A DNA stretch of 64,000 nt. It comes from Pasteurellaceae bacterium RH1A. Lineage in GTDB: Bacteria > Pseudomonadota > Gammaproteobacteria > Enterobacterales > Pasteurellaceae. The stretch covers positions 124,001-188,000 of the forward strand of contig CP015195.1 in NCBI GenBank assembly GCA_012221805.1. The letters are read 5' to 3'. Position 1 is the first letter of the stretch, and every line of letters starts with the position of its first letter. Shown here in pieces: positions 27,510-38,237 of the stretch. The notes below the pieces were generated by a model. That model had not been told where the DNA came from and did no database searches. It worked only from the letters and a program-made list of their open reading frames with translations. A program made the translations under genes and the position numbers.

Positions 27510-28254
27510 GCAATCCCAATCCCTGATCAGCCACTTGGTGGAACTGCGTAACCGCCTAATGAAGGCGCTGATTTGCGTGCTCGTGGTTTTTGTCTGCCTG
27601 GTTTACTGGGCCAACGACATCTATTCTCTCCTGGCAACACCGCTGACAGAACGCTTACCAGCTGGGGCGACCATGATTGCAACCAATGTTGCAACGCCTT
27701 TTTTCACGCCCATCAAGCTGACAGCCATTGTATCGGTCTTCCTTTCCGTGCCTTATATTCTCTATCAAATCTGGGCCTTTGTGGCGCCCGCCCTCTATAA
27801 GCACGAAAAACGCCTGGTCTATCCGCTTCTGCTCTCCAGCACCGTATTGTTCTACACTGGCGTGGCCTTTGCCTATTATGTGGTTTTCCCCCTGGTCTTT
27901 GGTTTCTTAACCAGCACCGCACCCGAGGGCGTGACCATGGCCACCGACATCAGCAGCTATCTAGACTTCGTTCTGACCATCTTCCTGGCCTTTGGTATCT
28001 GCTTTGAAGTACCCGTCGCCATTATCCTGCTCTGCTGGTCGGGCGTAACCTCGGCAGAAGACCTACGAGGCAAGCGGCCTTACATTATTGTGGCGGCCTT
28101 TGTTATCGGCATGCTCTTAACCCCACCAGACATTTTCTCCCAAACCCTGCTGGCCATTCCCATGGTTATCTTATTTGAAATCGGGGTTATCTGCTCCCGC
28201 TTCTATGTGAAAAGGGATGAGGAGCAAGAAAATGCCATTAAACCTCAAGAGTAG
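27499..28254 (+). CDS. tatC: Twin-arginine translocase subunit TatC
   Basis: 251 residues with six membrane helices. TatC binds the twin-arginine signal. N-terminal [16 protein letters not shown] and the first periplasmic/cytoplasmic loop motif [19 protein letters not shown] (about residues 112-130) are typical, as is [15 protein letters not shown] near the end. Last gene of the tatABC operon; its stop lies within the terminator stem. Confidence 0.95.
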   Translation: MSVEQSQSLISHLVELRNRLMKALICVLVVFVCLVYWANDIYSLLATPLTERLPAGATMIATNVATPFFTPIKLTAIVSVFLSVPYILYQIWAFVAPALYKHEKRLVYPLLLSSTVLFYTGVAFAYYVVFPLVFGFLTSTAPEGVTMATDISSYLDFVLTIFLAFGICFEVPVAIILLCWSGVTSAEDLRGKRPYIIVAAFVIGMLLTPPDIFSQTLLAIPMVILFEIGVICSRFYVKRDEEQENAIKPQE

Positions 28255-28274
28255 CTTCGGCTACTCTTTTTTTT
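28248..28274 (+). terminator. Terminator of tatABC
   Basis: Stem AGAGTAGC/GCTACTCT around a TTCG tetraloop, followed by T7. It overlaps the tatC stop codon (28252-28254). Confidence 0.92.
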
Positions 28275-28312
28275 GGGCTAAAATAGGGCATCATGATTTT
28301 TAGGAACTTGCC

Positions 28313-30315
28313 ATGCACACGCCCAATCAGCTCATTCAAATCCTCCCCCTCAACTGGCCAACCAAATTGCCGCAGGCGAAGTGGTGGAACGGCCGGCCTC
28401 GGTGGTCAAAGAATTAGTCGAAAACAGCCTGGATGCAGGCGCCAGCCTCATTCAGATTGAGATTGAAAAGGGCGGCGCCCAGCTTATTCGCATTCGGGAT
28501 AATGGCTGCGGCATTGGCAAGCAGGACTTGAGCCTGGCCCTGGCCCGCCACGCTACCAGCAAGATTGCCAGCCTTGAAGACTTGGAAATGATCCTAAGCT
28601 TGGGCTTTCGGGGCGAGGCCTTAGCCAGTATCAGCTCAGTTTCCCGTCTGACCCTGACCTCCCGGCCGGCCTACCAAACCGAGGCCTGGCAGGCCTATGC
28701 TCAGGGGCGAGAAATGGCCGTCGAAATCCAGCCCGCCTCCCACCCTGTCGGCACCACCATTGAAGTGGCCAACCTCTTTTTCAACACGCCCGCCCGGCGC
28801 AAGTTCCTGCGTACCGACAAAACCGAATTCGCCCATATTGACGAAGTGGTCCGCCGCATTGCCCTGGCCAAGCCCAATGTGACCTTTATATTGAGCCACA
28901 ACGATAAAAAAATCCGCCATTACAAGGCCGTGGCAGACCAAAGCCTTAAAGAACAAGAAAAACGGGTGGCGGCTATTTGCGGGGAAGACTTTGTAGCCAA
29001 AGCCTCCCACCTAGACTGGCAGCATGGAGACCTCCACCTACACGGCTGGATTGGACTGCCTAACCTGGCTCGCCCGCAAAATGATCTCTGCTACAGCTAC
29101 GTCAATGGCCGCATGATGCGGGATAAGACCATCAACCACGCCATCCGCCAGGCTTACGGCGACAGCCTGCCCAAGGATCATTACCCGGCCTTTGTGCTGT
29201 TTCTGGACTTAGACCCAAGCCAAGTGGACGTGAACGTTCACCCTGCCAAGCATGAGGTTCGCTTCCACCAAGGGCGGCTGGTGCATGATTTTATCTATCA
29301 GGGCGTGCTCAACACCCTAGAGGCTCAAACCGATTTACCCCTGGCCCACCAAATCAACGAACCTGTTTCCAGTGTCTATCAGGCCAGCCCCAACCGTGCA
29401 GCCGCAGGCCAAAACATCTTCACCCAGCCCTATCAGGCCCCGCAAGCGGTGGAAAATAGCCAAAAATTTGCAAGCCCCGCTTATCCAGCCAGAAGGACAA
29501 GTGTGAGCAAGTCAGCCCAGAAATGGTATGGGGAATTGGTGGGCAAAGGAGAGAGTTCCCCCCTCAGCCCTTCGGGCAGCTCCCCCGCAAGCGGGTGGAG
29601 CGAAAGCATCGCCTTCTCACCAGCAAGCAGAACAGGAAAAGTCGCAAAGCTCTCCTTCCCTCCACCTGCTTGCAGAAGAGCAAAACCGCCAAGATCATCT
29701 TCCCTCCACCCGCCTGCGGGGGAGGTGCCGAAGGCGGAGGGGGGCGGTTTAGAGAAAAACGCCTCAACCAATTTGCAAAAAAGCCCCAATATAGAACCGC
29801 TTGCTACCTCAAATGAGCTAGCACAGGTGCTTGCCGTGGTACAAAACAAGGCCCTCCTACTCAAGCAAGGAGAAGCCTTCTACCTGCTTTCCCTGCAAAA
29901 ATTAGCGGCCCTTAAATTGCATAGTCAGCTCAAAGCTCAAGACAGCCAAGCCCTGCTTATTCCGCTCAACCTCCAGCTTAATGCCCAAGAAAGCCAAGCC
30001 TTTGAGGCCAAACATCAAGCCCTAACTGACCTAGGCTTTGTTTTCCAACACAAACGCTTGGGCCAAATGGAACGCATCACCGTCAATCAAGTTCCCCGCT
30101 GCCTACGGGAACAAAACCTACAACAGCTCCTCCTCGGCGCCCTACAAGCGGAAGATTTAGACCAATTTTTTGCAAATTTTGCCCCAATCCCAACCGTTTG
30201 TTCTTTGGCCGAGGGCATTGCCCTCTTAGCGGAAGTGGAGCAGGCTTGTAAGAAAGAGGAGTTGGAGGGGTTAATGATTGAAGTGGATTTTGGGGGTTAT
30301 TTGGAGCAGATCTAG
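28313..30315 (+). pseudogene. mutL: DNA mismatch repair protein MutL, frameshifted near the start
   Basis: MutL links MutS to MutH and UvrD. ATG 28313 opens [12 protein letters not shown], then frame is lost at the five-C run 28345-28349; six C would give [20 protein letters not shown]. The main frame (open from GTG 28381) has GHKL ATPase motifs ENSLDAG, DNGCGIG, RHATSK, GFRGEAL and NTPARRKF, then [13 protein letters not shown] and a C-terminal dimerisation domain. Restored length is about 667, longer than the usual 615-630; the excess is repeat family A DNA in the linker (29558-29745). Restart at 28381 would lose about 23 residues including most of QIAAGEVV, which shapes the ATP site. Real mutation or base-call error is undecided. 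Confidence 0.92.
29558..29745. repeat. Repeat family A copy inside mutL, translated in frame
   Basis: Forward arm 29558 to about 29604 and inverted arm 29701-29745 match the arms at 6797-6914; arm 29701-29745 is the reverse complement of 6797-6840 with about one mismatch. A partial third arm lies at 29656-29674. The reading frame stays open, adding about 63 proline/serine-rich residues (for example [16 protein letters not shown] and [14 protein letters not shown]) to the disordered linker. Confidence 0.88.
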
Positions 30316-30334
30316 CCTGTTTAGAAAATGCTGG

Positions 30335-30365
30335 GATAGGCGCCAGTATGGAGGCCGGCGCCATC
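30335..30365. repeat. Palindromic repeat family B, short degenerate copy 4
   Basis: GATAGGCGCCAG and CCGGCGCCATC with the middle reduced to eight bases. It lies between mutL and the Sel1 gene, which converge. Confidence 0.6.
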
Positions 30366-30386
30366 GGTGAATTATCCCTAAACTAA

Positions 30387-31100
30387 CTACTTAATACCCT
30401 GCTCATGTAGTTTGCGATATTCATCACAACCTGTGGTTTCTGCATTTTTACACGCCAAGCCAAAATAGTATTTTGCCTGAGACTTATCCAAACCAACTAG
30501 CCCAGTGGCATATAGAAGCCCTAAATTAAATTGTGCTTTTGCGTGGTTTTGTTTGGCGGCTTTTCGCCAATAAGCCCAAGCTGTCCAATGGTCTTTAGGC
30601 ACGCCCTTGCCTTCAAAATGTAGCAGACCTAAATTGAACTGGGCTTGTTTGTTGCCATTGTGGGCAGCTTGTTTATACCAATACACAGCTTGGTGGTAAT
30701 CTTGCTCTACACCTAGCCCCCATTCATATTTGCCTGCCAGTGCATTTTGTGCAACCACATCGCCCTGTTTCGCTGCTTTTTCAAACCACGCGGCTGAAAG
30801 TTCTTCATTATGCGGCAGGCCCAGTCCTTCACCATACATCACACCCAGAAAATATTGCCCATCCATTGAGCCTTGCTCTGCGGCTTTACGATACCATTTT
30901 GCAGCTTCTTCAAAATCCTGTTTTACCCCATAGCCCTCATAATATTTTGCAGCTAGGTAAAGCTGCGCCTCCATATTGCCCTGCTCTGCATATTGGATAA
31001 GTTGAGTCTGAGGCATATTTTGAAAAGGGCTTTGAGCAAGAGTAAAGGAAGAGCTAAATAGCCCTAGAATCAACCACAAAAGCAACTTCACCTTCATCAC
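30387..31100 (-). CDS. Secreted Sel1-like repeat protein A
   Basis: 237 residues: signal peptide (about 1-22, LFSSSFTLAQ), then about five Sel1-type repeats of 36 residues, such as GNMEAQLYLAAKYYEGYGV, EAAKWYRKAAEQGSMDGQYF, AAWFEKAAKQGDVVAQNAL, AVYWYKQAAHNGNKQAQFNL and AWAYWRKAAKQNHAKAQFNL. Such solenoids mediate protein binding; no enzyme domain is seen. Probably periplasmic. Two more minus-strand genes, one also Sel1, lie upstream. Its GC content is below that of the neighbourhood. Partner unknown. Confidence 0.85.
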   Translation of the reverse strand: MMKVKLLLWLILGLFSSSFTLAQSPFQNMPQTQLIQYAEQGNMEAQLYLAAKYYEGYGVKQDFEEAAKWYRKAAEQGSMDGQYFLGVMYGEGLGLPHNEELSAAWFEKAAKQGDVVAQNALAGKYEWGLGVEQDYHQAVYWYKQAAHNGNKQAQFNLGLLHFEGKGVPKDHWTAWAYWRKAAKQNHAKAQFNLGLLYATGLVGLDKSQAKYYFGLACKNAETTGCDEYRKLHEQGIK

Positions 31101-31158
31101 TTTTCCTCAATAAACACTCTCTACCCAATTTGCATTAGGTAGCGAGTTAAATGAATAT

Positions 31159-31974
31159 CTATTTTACAGGCAAACCATTTGCCATTCTATTATAAGCATC
31201 ACAATAAGCTTGGTCTCCAAAACCCTCACAAAGTGCTCTCATTCGCTTAATGGCTTGTGGTTTATTTTGTTGAACACCAAAGCCATTATATTCCAAGCGT
31301 GCTAAAATAGCATACGCATAGTACATATCATCCTGTACTGCCTTATTTGCCCACTTATAAGCTAAGGCGTAATCCCTTGGCGCACCATTGCTATAATAGT
31401 ACATATTAGCTAAACGAAAGCGGGCATTACTACGTGTTTCTTGAATAACACTAAATTCTTGCTGAATACCTGGGTACGCTTTTTTATCTTGCTGAATAAT
31501 ACTATCAGGAATAGTCGCAAGCTCCTCATAACGAGACCTCATACTTCGCCCACTAGGCGGCTTTATACCACCTTTCTCAAAAAAATAAATATCTGCCATC
31601 TTAAACATCGCATTATATTTTCTAGATAATTCTTCAGGTTTATCCTTATAGGCAATTCGACTATACCACTCCAAGGCTTTAGCATAATTCGGAGCGGCTT
31701 GTTCTGTTTGAGCAGAAGCACATTTCCCATCATAATACATATTAGCAAGCGTATATTGGGCAAATTCATGCCCCTGTTTAGCCGCTTTTTCATACCAGTC
31801 AAGGGCTTTGTAATAATCCCCATCGAAACAATAAGACATTGCTACCAAATTTTGTGCTTTAACATCACCCTGTTGAGCCTTTTCTAAAAGATTAGGATCT
31901 GGTGCAGCCGAAACAGCAAGAGGAAGAATTGCCCCCAGCCAAACAGCAAGAGATAAATAAGGACGAAATTTCAT
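31159..31974 (-). CDS. Secreted Sel1-like repeat protein B
   Basis: 271 residues with a signal peptide (LPLAVSAAP) and Sel1/TPR-like repeats: GDVKAQNLVAMSYCFDGDY, ALDWYEKAAKQGHEFAQYTL, NARFRLANMYYYSNGAPRDY and AYAILARLEYNGFGVQQNK. A non-repeat insert lies at about residues 105-165. The four cysteines could form disulfides in the periplasm. Strongly AT-rich. Adjacent to the other Sel1 gene (58 bases) and to a 73-residue protein (10 bases), so probably one transcript. Function unknown. Confidence 0.82.
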   Translation of the reverse strand: MKFRPYLSLAVWLGAILPLAVSAAPDPNLLEKAQQGDVKAQNLVAMSYCFDGDYYKALDWYEKAAKQGHEFAQYTLANMYYDGKCASAQTEQAAPNYAKALEWYSRIAYKDKPEELSRKYNAMFKMADIYFFEKGGIKPPSGRSMRSRYEELATIPDSIIQQDKKAYPGIQQEFSVIQETRSNARFRLANMYYYSNGAPRDYALAYKWANKAVQDDMYYAYAILARLEYNGFGVQQNKPQAIKRMRALCEGFGDQAYCDAYNRMANGLPVK

Positions 31975-31984
31975 TTTTACTCCT

Positions 31985-32206
31985 TTATTTAATGGAAATG
32001 GTTAATGAAACACAATTTATTTCAGGCATATACGAAATATTGTAATCAGGATATTCATCAATAATACGCTTCATCGCCTTATCTATTGTTGGTTTCTTAT
32101 AATGAATTAAAGCATTTGCTTCGACTTTTTCTAAATAAACCCCATCATCTTTTAAAATCTGAATTTTATTCTTAACTAAATTACTTAATATGCTATATGC
32201 ACTCAT
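31985..32206 (-). CDS. Small protein of unknown function (73 residues)
   Basis: Mixed charged and hydrophobic protein (VEANALIHYKKPTIDK in the middle, ending VSLTISIK) with no signal peptide or membrane helix. A good AAGGAGAG ribosome site stands before ATG 32206. It probably leads a three-gene transcript with the two Sel1 genes. AT-rich like them. I do not recognise it. Confidence 0.6.
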   Translation of the reverse strand: MSAYSILSNLVKNKIQILKDDGVYLEKVEANALIHYKKPTIDKAMKRIIDEYPDYNISYMPEINCVSLTISIK

Positions 32207-32430
32207 AATTACTCTCCTTATAAGAGATTATGTTTAATAGGATGGTTTGCCTTTTCTGTCAAGAAAAGGCAGAAATAAGTATACTTATTGGAAAATTTGA
32301 GAGCTTTAAGATAGGGAAAAAGATAAAGATGAGGAAAATGATCAGAAATAAAAACCTTGCTGAAAATGGCTGTAAATCGCTTAAATGAGGCGACAAACAA
32401 TGCAAAAATTAGCATTTTTGATCCGCTTGT
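32207..32430. other. AT-rich intergenic region
   Basis: No supported gene. An open minus-strand frame (32218-32439) has no ribosome site and reads through the terminator stretch, so it is not called. The promoter of the small-protein/Sel1 transcript is expected here. Confidence 0.55.
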
Positions 32431-32460
32431 AAAAAACAAAACCGCCTATTAAGGCGGCTT
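32431..32460 (-). terminator. Minus-strand terminator facing the small peptide locus
   Basis: Stem ACCGCC/GGCGGCT (about 32441-32459) around TATTAA. On the minus strand it is followed by TTTTGTTTTTT. No annotated minus-strand gene ends here, so it may end an antisense RNA to the peptide mRNA. Confidence 0.65.
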
Positions 32461-32461
32461 A

Positions 32462-32470
32462 TGTTATAAT
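32462..32470 (+). promoter_or_regulatory. Extended -10 promoter of the small peptide gene
   Basis: TGTTATAAT: perfect TATAAT (32465-32470) with the TGn extension and no good -35. Predicted start near 32477. Confidence 0.65.
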
Positions 32471-32477
32471 TGCTCTC

Positions 32478-32564
32478 GGTTGGTCAGGCTCTTGCAGTCT
32501 GATGGCCGTCAGACAGCTAAAGCCTCGATCAATTGGTATCAACCCATATTGAAAGGAGGCGAGT
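32478..32564 (+). promoter_or_regulatory. Structured leader of the small peptide mRNA
   Basis: Nested stems: GTCTGATGGCCGTCAGAC inside an AGGCT/AGCCT stem, and GGTTG (32478-32482) able to close with CAACC (32540-32544) or with ACCAACC in the 3' region (32652-32658). A strong AAAGGAGG ribosome site is at 32551-32558. Confidence 0.6.
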
Positions 32565-32645
32565 ATGCCAACTTGGTTAAAATGGGCCTTGCTCATTGTA
32601 ATCATTTTGTTGTTGTCTGGCGACACTGCTCAAGGTATTAGCTAG
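32565..32645 (+). CDS. 26-residue hydrophobic peptide, candidate type I toxin
   Basis: Starts MPTWLKWALL, continues through a strongly hydrophobic isoleucine/leucine stretch and ends SGDTAQGIS. One membrane span. It has its own promoter, structured leader, near-consensus ribosome site and terminator, all in about 230 bases. The 5' end of the mRNA can pair with its 3' region, as in hok-type toxin mRNAs. It matches none of the type I toxins I know by sequence (Hok, Ldr, Ibs, TisB, ShoB). It could also be a regulatory small membrane protein. Toxicity is inference. Confidence 0.6.
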   Translation: MPTWLKWALLIVIILLLSGDTAQGIS

Positions 32646-32666
32646 ACAGCAACCAACCATAGAACG

Positions 32667-32696
32667 AGGGGCGGAGCAATTCGCCCCTTTTTCTTT
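32667..32696 (+). terminator. Terminator of the small peptide gene
   Basis: Stem AGGGGCG/CGCCCCT (32667-32673 with 32682-32688) followed by a T-rich tract. Confidence 0.88.
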
Positions 32697-32765
32697 GATT
32701 ATTGTATGCTTTATGTTCGCACTTTTCAAGTTTTTCTGGCTTCAAAGATTGCTAGCCTATTATAG

Positions 32766-32802
32766 AAAACAAAACCCCAACCACTCACGTGATTGGGGTT
32801 TT
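32766..32802 (-). terminator. Terminator of the S10 operon
   Basis: Stem AACCCCAA/TTGGGGTT around a CACTCACGTG loop. On the minus strand a TTTTGTTTT run follows. It ends the operon after rpsQ, where E. coli would read on to rplN. Confidence 0.88.
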
Positions 32803-32819
32803 TATTTGACTTGCGTTAA

Positions 32820-33077
32820 TTAAGCAACGATTGCTTTCTCAACGACACGAACTAAGGTCCAAGATTTAGTTTTTGAAACAGGACGACATTCCTTGATTTC
32901 AACTACATCACCTAGTTTAGCTTCGTTGTTTTCATCGTGTACGTGAAGTTTGGTCGTACGACGGATAAACTTACCATAGATTGGGTGTTTAACTGTACGT
33001 TCGATCGCAACAACAAAGGATTTCTCCATTTTGTCGCTGATTACTTTACCTTGTACTGTACGAATTTTATCAGTCAT
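32820..33077 (-). CDS. rpsQ: 30S ribosomal protein S17
   Basis: 85 residues, full length. Primary 16S rRNA-binding protein; [20 protein letters not shown] and [18 protein letters not shown] are family hallmarks. It is the last gene of the S10 operon here. Its ATG overlaps the rpmC stop by one base (TAATG). It is followed by a terminator instead of rplN. Confidence 0.97.
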   Translation of the reverse strand: MTDKIRTVQGKVISDKMEKSFVVAIERTVKHPIYGKFIRRTTKLHVHDENNEAKLGDVVEIKECRPVSKTKSWTLVRVVEKAIVA

Positions 33078-33267
33078 TACTCACCCGCCTTTTCGGTTAA
33101 CACAGTTTTTACTTGTGCAATGCTACGACGCACTTGCTTTAACTGATGGGTTTGTTGAAGCTGACCGGTGGCTGCTTGCATACGCAACTTGAATTGTTCA
33201 CCTAAAAGGTTTACTAACTCAGCATTCAGCTCTTCAACACTTTTTGTACGTAATTCTTGAGCTTTCA

Positions 33268-33268
<1 letters not shown>
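33077..33268 (-). CDS. rpmC: 50S ribosomal protein L29
   Basis: 63 residues forming two long helices ([20 protein letters not shown] and the arginine-rich [13 protein letters not shown]). Sits near the exit tunnel next to L23. It overlaps rplP and rpsQ by one base at each end, so translation is tightly coupled. Confidence 0.96.
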
Positions 33269-34400
<1,132 letters not shown>

Positions 34401-34417
34401 TGCTATTCCTCTACTGA

Positions 34418-34753
<336 letters not shown>

Positions 34754-34760
34754 TTACCTC

Positions 34761-35039
<279 letters not shown>

Positions 35040-35061
35040 TTATCCTCTTTAATTAATTAAA

Positions 35062-35883
35062 TTATTTGCCACGACGACGTACGATGAATTTATCAGTACG
35101 TTTGTTGTGACGAGTTTTCTTACCTTTGGTTTGAACGCCCCAAGGTGTTACTGGGTGTTTACCAAAGTTACGGCCTTCACCACCACCGTGTGGGTGGTCT
35201 ACTGGGTTCATTGCAGTACCACGAACTGTTGGGCGAACGCCTCTCCAGCGGTTAGCACCTGCTTTACCTAGTACGCGAAGCATATGTTCTGAGTTACCAA
35301 CTTCACCGATGGTCGCACAGCACTCTGCTAACACTTTACGCATTTCGCCTGAACGAAGACGTAAGGTTACATAGTTACCTTCACGAGCGATGATTTGCAC
35401 GTATGCACCCGCAGAACGAGCGATTTGACCGCCTTTACCCGGTTTTAATTCTACGTTGTGAACGGTAGAACCCACTGGGATATTACGCATTGGGAGTGAG
35501 TTACCCACTTTAATTGGTGCAGTTGCACCAGCTTGGATTTGGTCACCAGCAGACAAGCCTTTTGGAGCCAAAATGTAACGACGCTCACCATCTTTATAAA
35601 GCACAAGTGCAATGTTTGCAGAACGGTTTGGATCGTATTCTAAACGCTCAACTACCGCAGGGATATCTAACTTGTTACGTTTGAAATCGATTAAACGATA
35701 GTGTTGTTTGTGACCGCCACCGATGTGACGAGTTGTAATACGACCTAAGTTGTTACGACCACCAGTCTTAGATTTAGTATCTAATAACGCAGCGAAAGGT
35801 TTACCCTTATGAAGTTCGTTGTTAACAACTTTAACTACGTGACGACGACCAGCGGAGGTCGGCTTACATTTAACGATAGCCAT
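35062..35883 (-). CDS. rplB: 50S ribosomal protein L2
   Basis: 273 residues. Contains the peptidyl-transferase-centre histidine in [15 protein letters not shown], plus the RNA-binding [20 protein letters not shown]. Needed for subunit joining. Standard operon position between rplW and rpsS. Confidence 0.98.
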   Translation of the reverse strand: MAIVKCKPTSAGRRHVVKVVNNELHKGKPFAALLDTKSKTGGRNNLGRITTRHIGGGHKQHYRLIDFKRNKLDIPAVVERLEYDPNRSANIALVLYKDGERRYILAPKGLSAGDQIQAGATAPIKVGNSLPMRNIPVGSTVHNVELKPGKGGQIARSAGAYVQIIAREGNYVTLRLRSGEMRKVLAECCATIGEVGNSEHMLRVLGKAGANRWRGVRPTVRGTAMNPVDHPHGGGEGRNFGKHPVTPWGVQTKGKKTRHNKRTDKFIVRRRGK

Positions 35884-35903
35884 TTTCTATTTTCTCCTCC
35901 GTA

Positions 35904-36206
35904 TTACTCTGCTGCACCAGCGAAGTCAAGTTCTTGACCTTCAGCTAATGTAACATACGCTTTTTTCCAGTCACTACGACGACCTGATTTAGCACCGTGA
36001 CGTTTGGTTTTACCCTTAACTACCACAGTACGCACAGAATCCACTTTCACTTCAAAAAGTTGCTCAACTGCGTTAGCAATTTCAACTTTGTTAGCATCTA
36101 ATGCTACTTTGAAAACGATAGTGTTGCCTTTTTCAGCATTGTTTGTCGCTTTTTCAGAGATATGTGGTGCCTTAAGCACTTTTAGCAAACGTTCTTGTTG
36201 AATCAT
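35904..36206 (-). CDS. rplW: 50S ribosomal protein L23
   Basis: 100 residues. Docking site for trigger factor and SRP at the tunnel exit. [20 protein letters not shown] and [20 protein letters not shown] are typical. The start overlaps the rplD stop by four bases. Confidence 0.97.
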   Translation of the reverse strand: MIQQERLLKVLKAPHISEKATNNAEKGNTIVFKVALDANKVEIANAVEQLFEVKVDSVRTVVVKGKTKRHGAKSGRRSDWKKAYVTLAEGQELDFAGAAE

Positions 36207-36808
36207 GCTAACATCTCCTCAATTTGCTTAACAGCATCAACAGTAACAACCACTTTATCGAAAGCGATGAGGCTTACTGGATCGATACCTTGAACATCAC
36301 GCACATCAACTTTGTATAAGTTGCGAGCTGCTAAGAAGAGGTTTTCATCTAAGCTTGCAGTGATGATAAGAGCATCAGTTAATGCCATATCTTTTAATTT
36401 TTGTACTAATACTTTCGTTTTTGGTGCGTCGATTTCAAATTTCTCAACCACCACTAAACGATCTTGACGAACAAGTTCAGAAAGAATGCTCTTGATTGCA
36501 CCACGGTACATTTTCTTGTTCACTTTTTGGCTGTGATCTTGTGGTTTAGCAGCGAATGTTACACCACCAGAACGCCAGATTGGTGACTTGATATCACCTG
36601 AACGAGCACGACCTGTTCCTTTTTGACGCCAAGGTTTTTTACCTGAACCAGACACTTCAGCACGAGTTTTTTGTGCACGAGAACCTTGACGAGCGCCTGC
36701 TGCATAAGCAACAACAACTTGGTGAACGAGGGCTTCGTTGAACTCACGTCCGAAGGTAGTTTCAGAAACAGTCAATGCACTTTGTGCATCTTTAGTTACT
36801 AATTCCAT
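36203..36808 (-). CDS. rplD: 50S ribosomal protein L4
   Basis: 201 residues. RNA-binding loop [20 protein letters not shown] lines the exit tunnel. In E. coli L4 also represses its own operon through the S10 leader, in transcription and translation; a leader of similar shape is present upstream of rpsJ here. Confidence 0.97.
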   Translation of the reverse strand: MELVTKDAQSALTVSETTFGREFNEALVHQVVVAYAAGARQGSRAQKTRAEVSGSGKKPWRQKGTGRARSGDIKSPIWRSGGVTFAAKPQDHSQKVNKKMYRGAIKSILSELVRQDRLVVVEKFEIDAPKTKVLVQKLKDMALTDALIITASLDENLFLAARNLYKVDVRDVQGIDPVSLIAFDKVVVTVDAVKQIEEMLA

Positions 36809-36823
36809 CTCTATCTCCTAGAC

Positions 36824-37456
36824 TTATGCTTTAACTGCTGGCTTAACGATAACATTACCATTGATAGCACCAGGTACAGCACCTTTTACTAATAGTAATT
36901 TACGTTCAGCATCAACACGAACAACTTCAAGTGATTGAACGGTTACACGCTCAGCACCCAAGTGTCCTGCCATTTTTTTACCTTTAAACACACGGCCTGG
37001 CGTTTGGTTTTGACCAATAGAACCAAGCACACGGTGTGATAAAGAGTTACCGTGAGTAGCGTCTTGAGTACGGAAGTTCCAGCGTTTAACACCGCCTTGG
37101 AAACCTTTACCTTTAGAAGTACCTGTAACGTCTACTTTTTTAACATCTGCGAAGATGTCAACATTAATTTCTTGACCTAAAGTGAACTCTTGAGTTTCAC
37201 CTTCTGTACGAAATTCCCATAAACCGCGACCAGCTTCAACACCTGCTTTCACGAAATGGCCTGCTTCTGGCTTCGTTACACGGCTGGCTTTTTTAGCACC
37301 AGTGGTAACTTGAATTGCAGAATAGCCATCGTTTTCAAGGGTTTTAACTTGAGTAACACGGTTGGCTTCGATTTCGATAACAGTAACTGGTACTGAAACG
37401 CCGTCTTCATTGAAGACGCGAGTCATACCAACTTTACGACCGACTAAACCAATCAT
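36824..37456 (-). CDS. rplC: 50S ribosomal protein L3
   Basis: 210 residues. [15 protein letters not shown] start and the loop with [20 protein letters not shown] that carries the methylated glutamine (by PrmB) in other gammaproteobacteria. One of the first proteins in 50S assembly. Confidence 0.97.
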   Translation of the reverse strand: MIGLVGRKVGMTRVFNEDGVSVPVTVIEIEANRVTQVKTLENDGYSAIQVTTGAKKASRVTKPEAGHFVKAGVEAGRGLWEFRTEGETQEFTLGQEINVDIFADVKKVDVTGTSKGKGFQGGVKRWNFRTQDATHGNSLSHRVLGSIGQNQTPGRVFKGKKMAGHLGAERVTVQSLEVVRVDAERKLLLVKGAVPGAINGNVIVKPAVKA

Positions 37457-37481
37457 TGTAATAACCTCTTAAATATCCCAA

Positions 37482-37992
<511 letters not shown>

Positions 37993-37998
37993 GGGTGG

Positions 37999-38027
37999 AT
38001 TATAGGCGATTTTTGCAAATGAAGCAA
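37999..38027 (-). promoter_or_regulatory. S10 operon promoter
   Basis: Minus strand: -35 TTGCTT (38022-38027), 17-base spacer, -10 TATAAT (37999-38004), followed by a GC-rich CCACCCGC start region typical of stringent control. Confidence 0.85.
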
Positions 38028-38237
38028 ATAAAATTTGGGCTATTTACAAAAGAATTGCAAATAAACCATTGCCTGTAGCTGTAACGTAAAGCCTGAGGCC
38101 ATCAATGGGATTCATTAAAAGCTATTATAAAATGTAAAAGAGCTGTTTTCTGTTACTCAGACAAATGCTGAATCCCCCTCGCGACTCGGCAAATTTTTAA
38201 CAAATTTAGCATACGAAAACAGTAAATTTGATGCGCC
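38028..38237. other. Intergenic region, possible element remnant
   Basis: AT-rich, no gene seen. A GATGCGCCCTAG end near 38230 recalls the GACACGCCCTAG end of the MITE-like element at 1772-1937, but too little is left to call it. Confidence 0.4.

Noticed and set aside
29481-29864. Long frames on both strands within the mutL linker
   Set aside because: They come from the GC-rich palindromic repeat, which stays open in several frames; the mutL frame explains the region.
32218-32439. Minus-strand frame of 73 codons
   Set aside because: No ribosome site, no family resemblance, begins in the U-tract side of a terminator and runs through AT-rich spacer; chance frame.
38028-38237. Possible second copy of the MITE-like element
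   Set aside because: Only a GATGCGCCCTAG end is similar; no matching left end found by eye.
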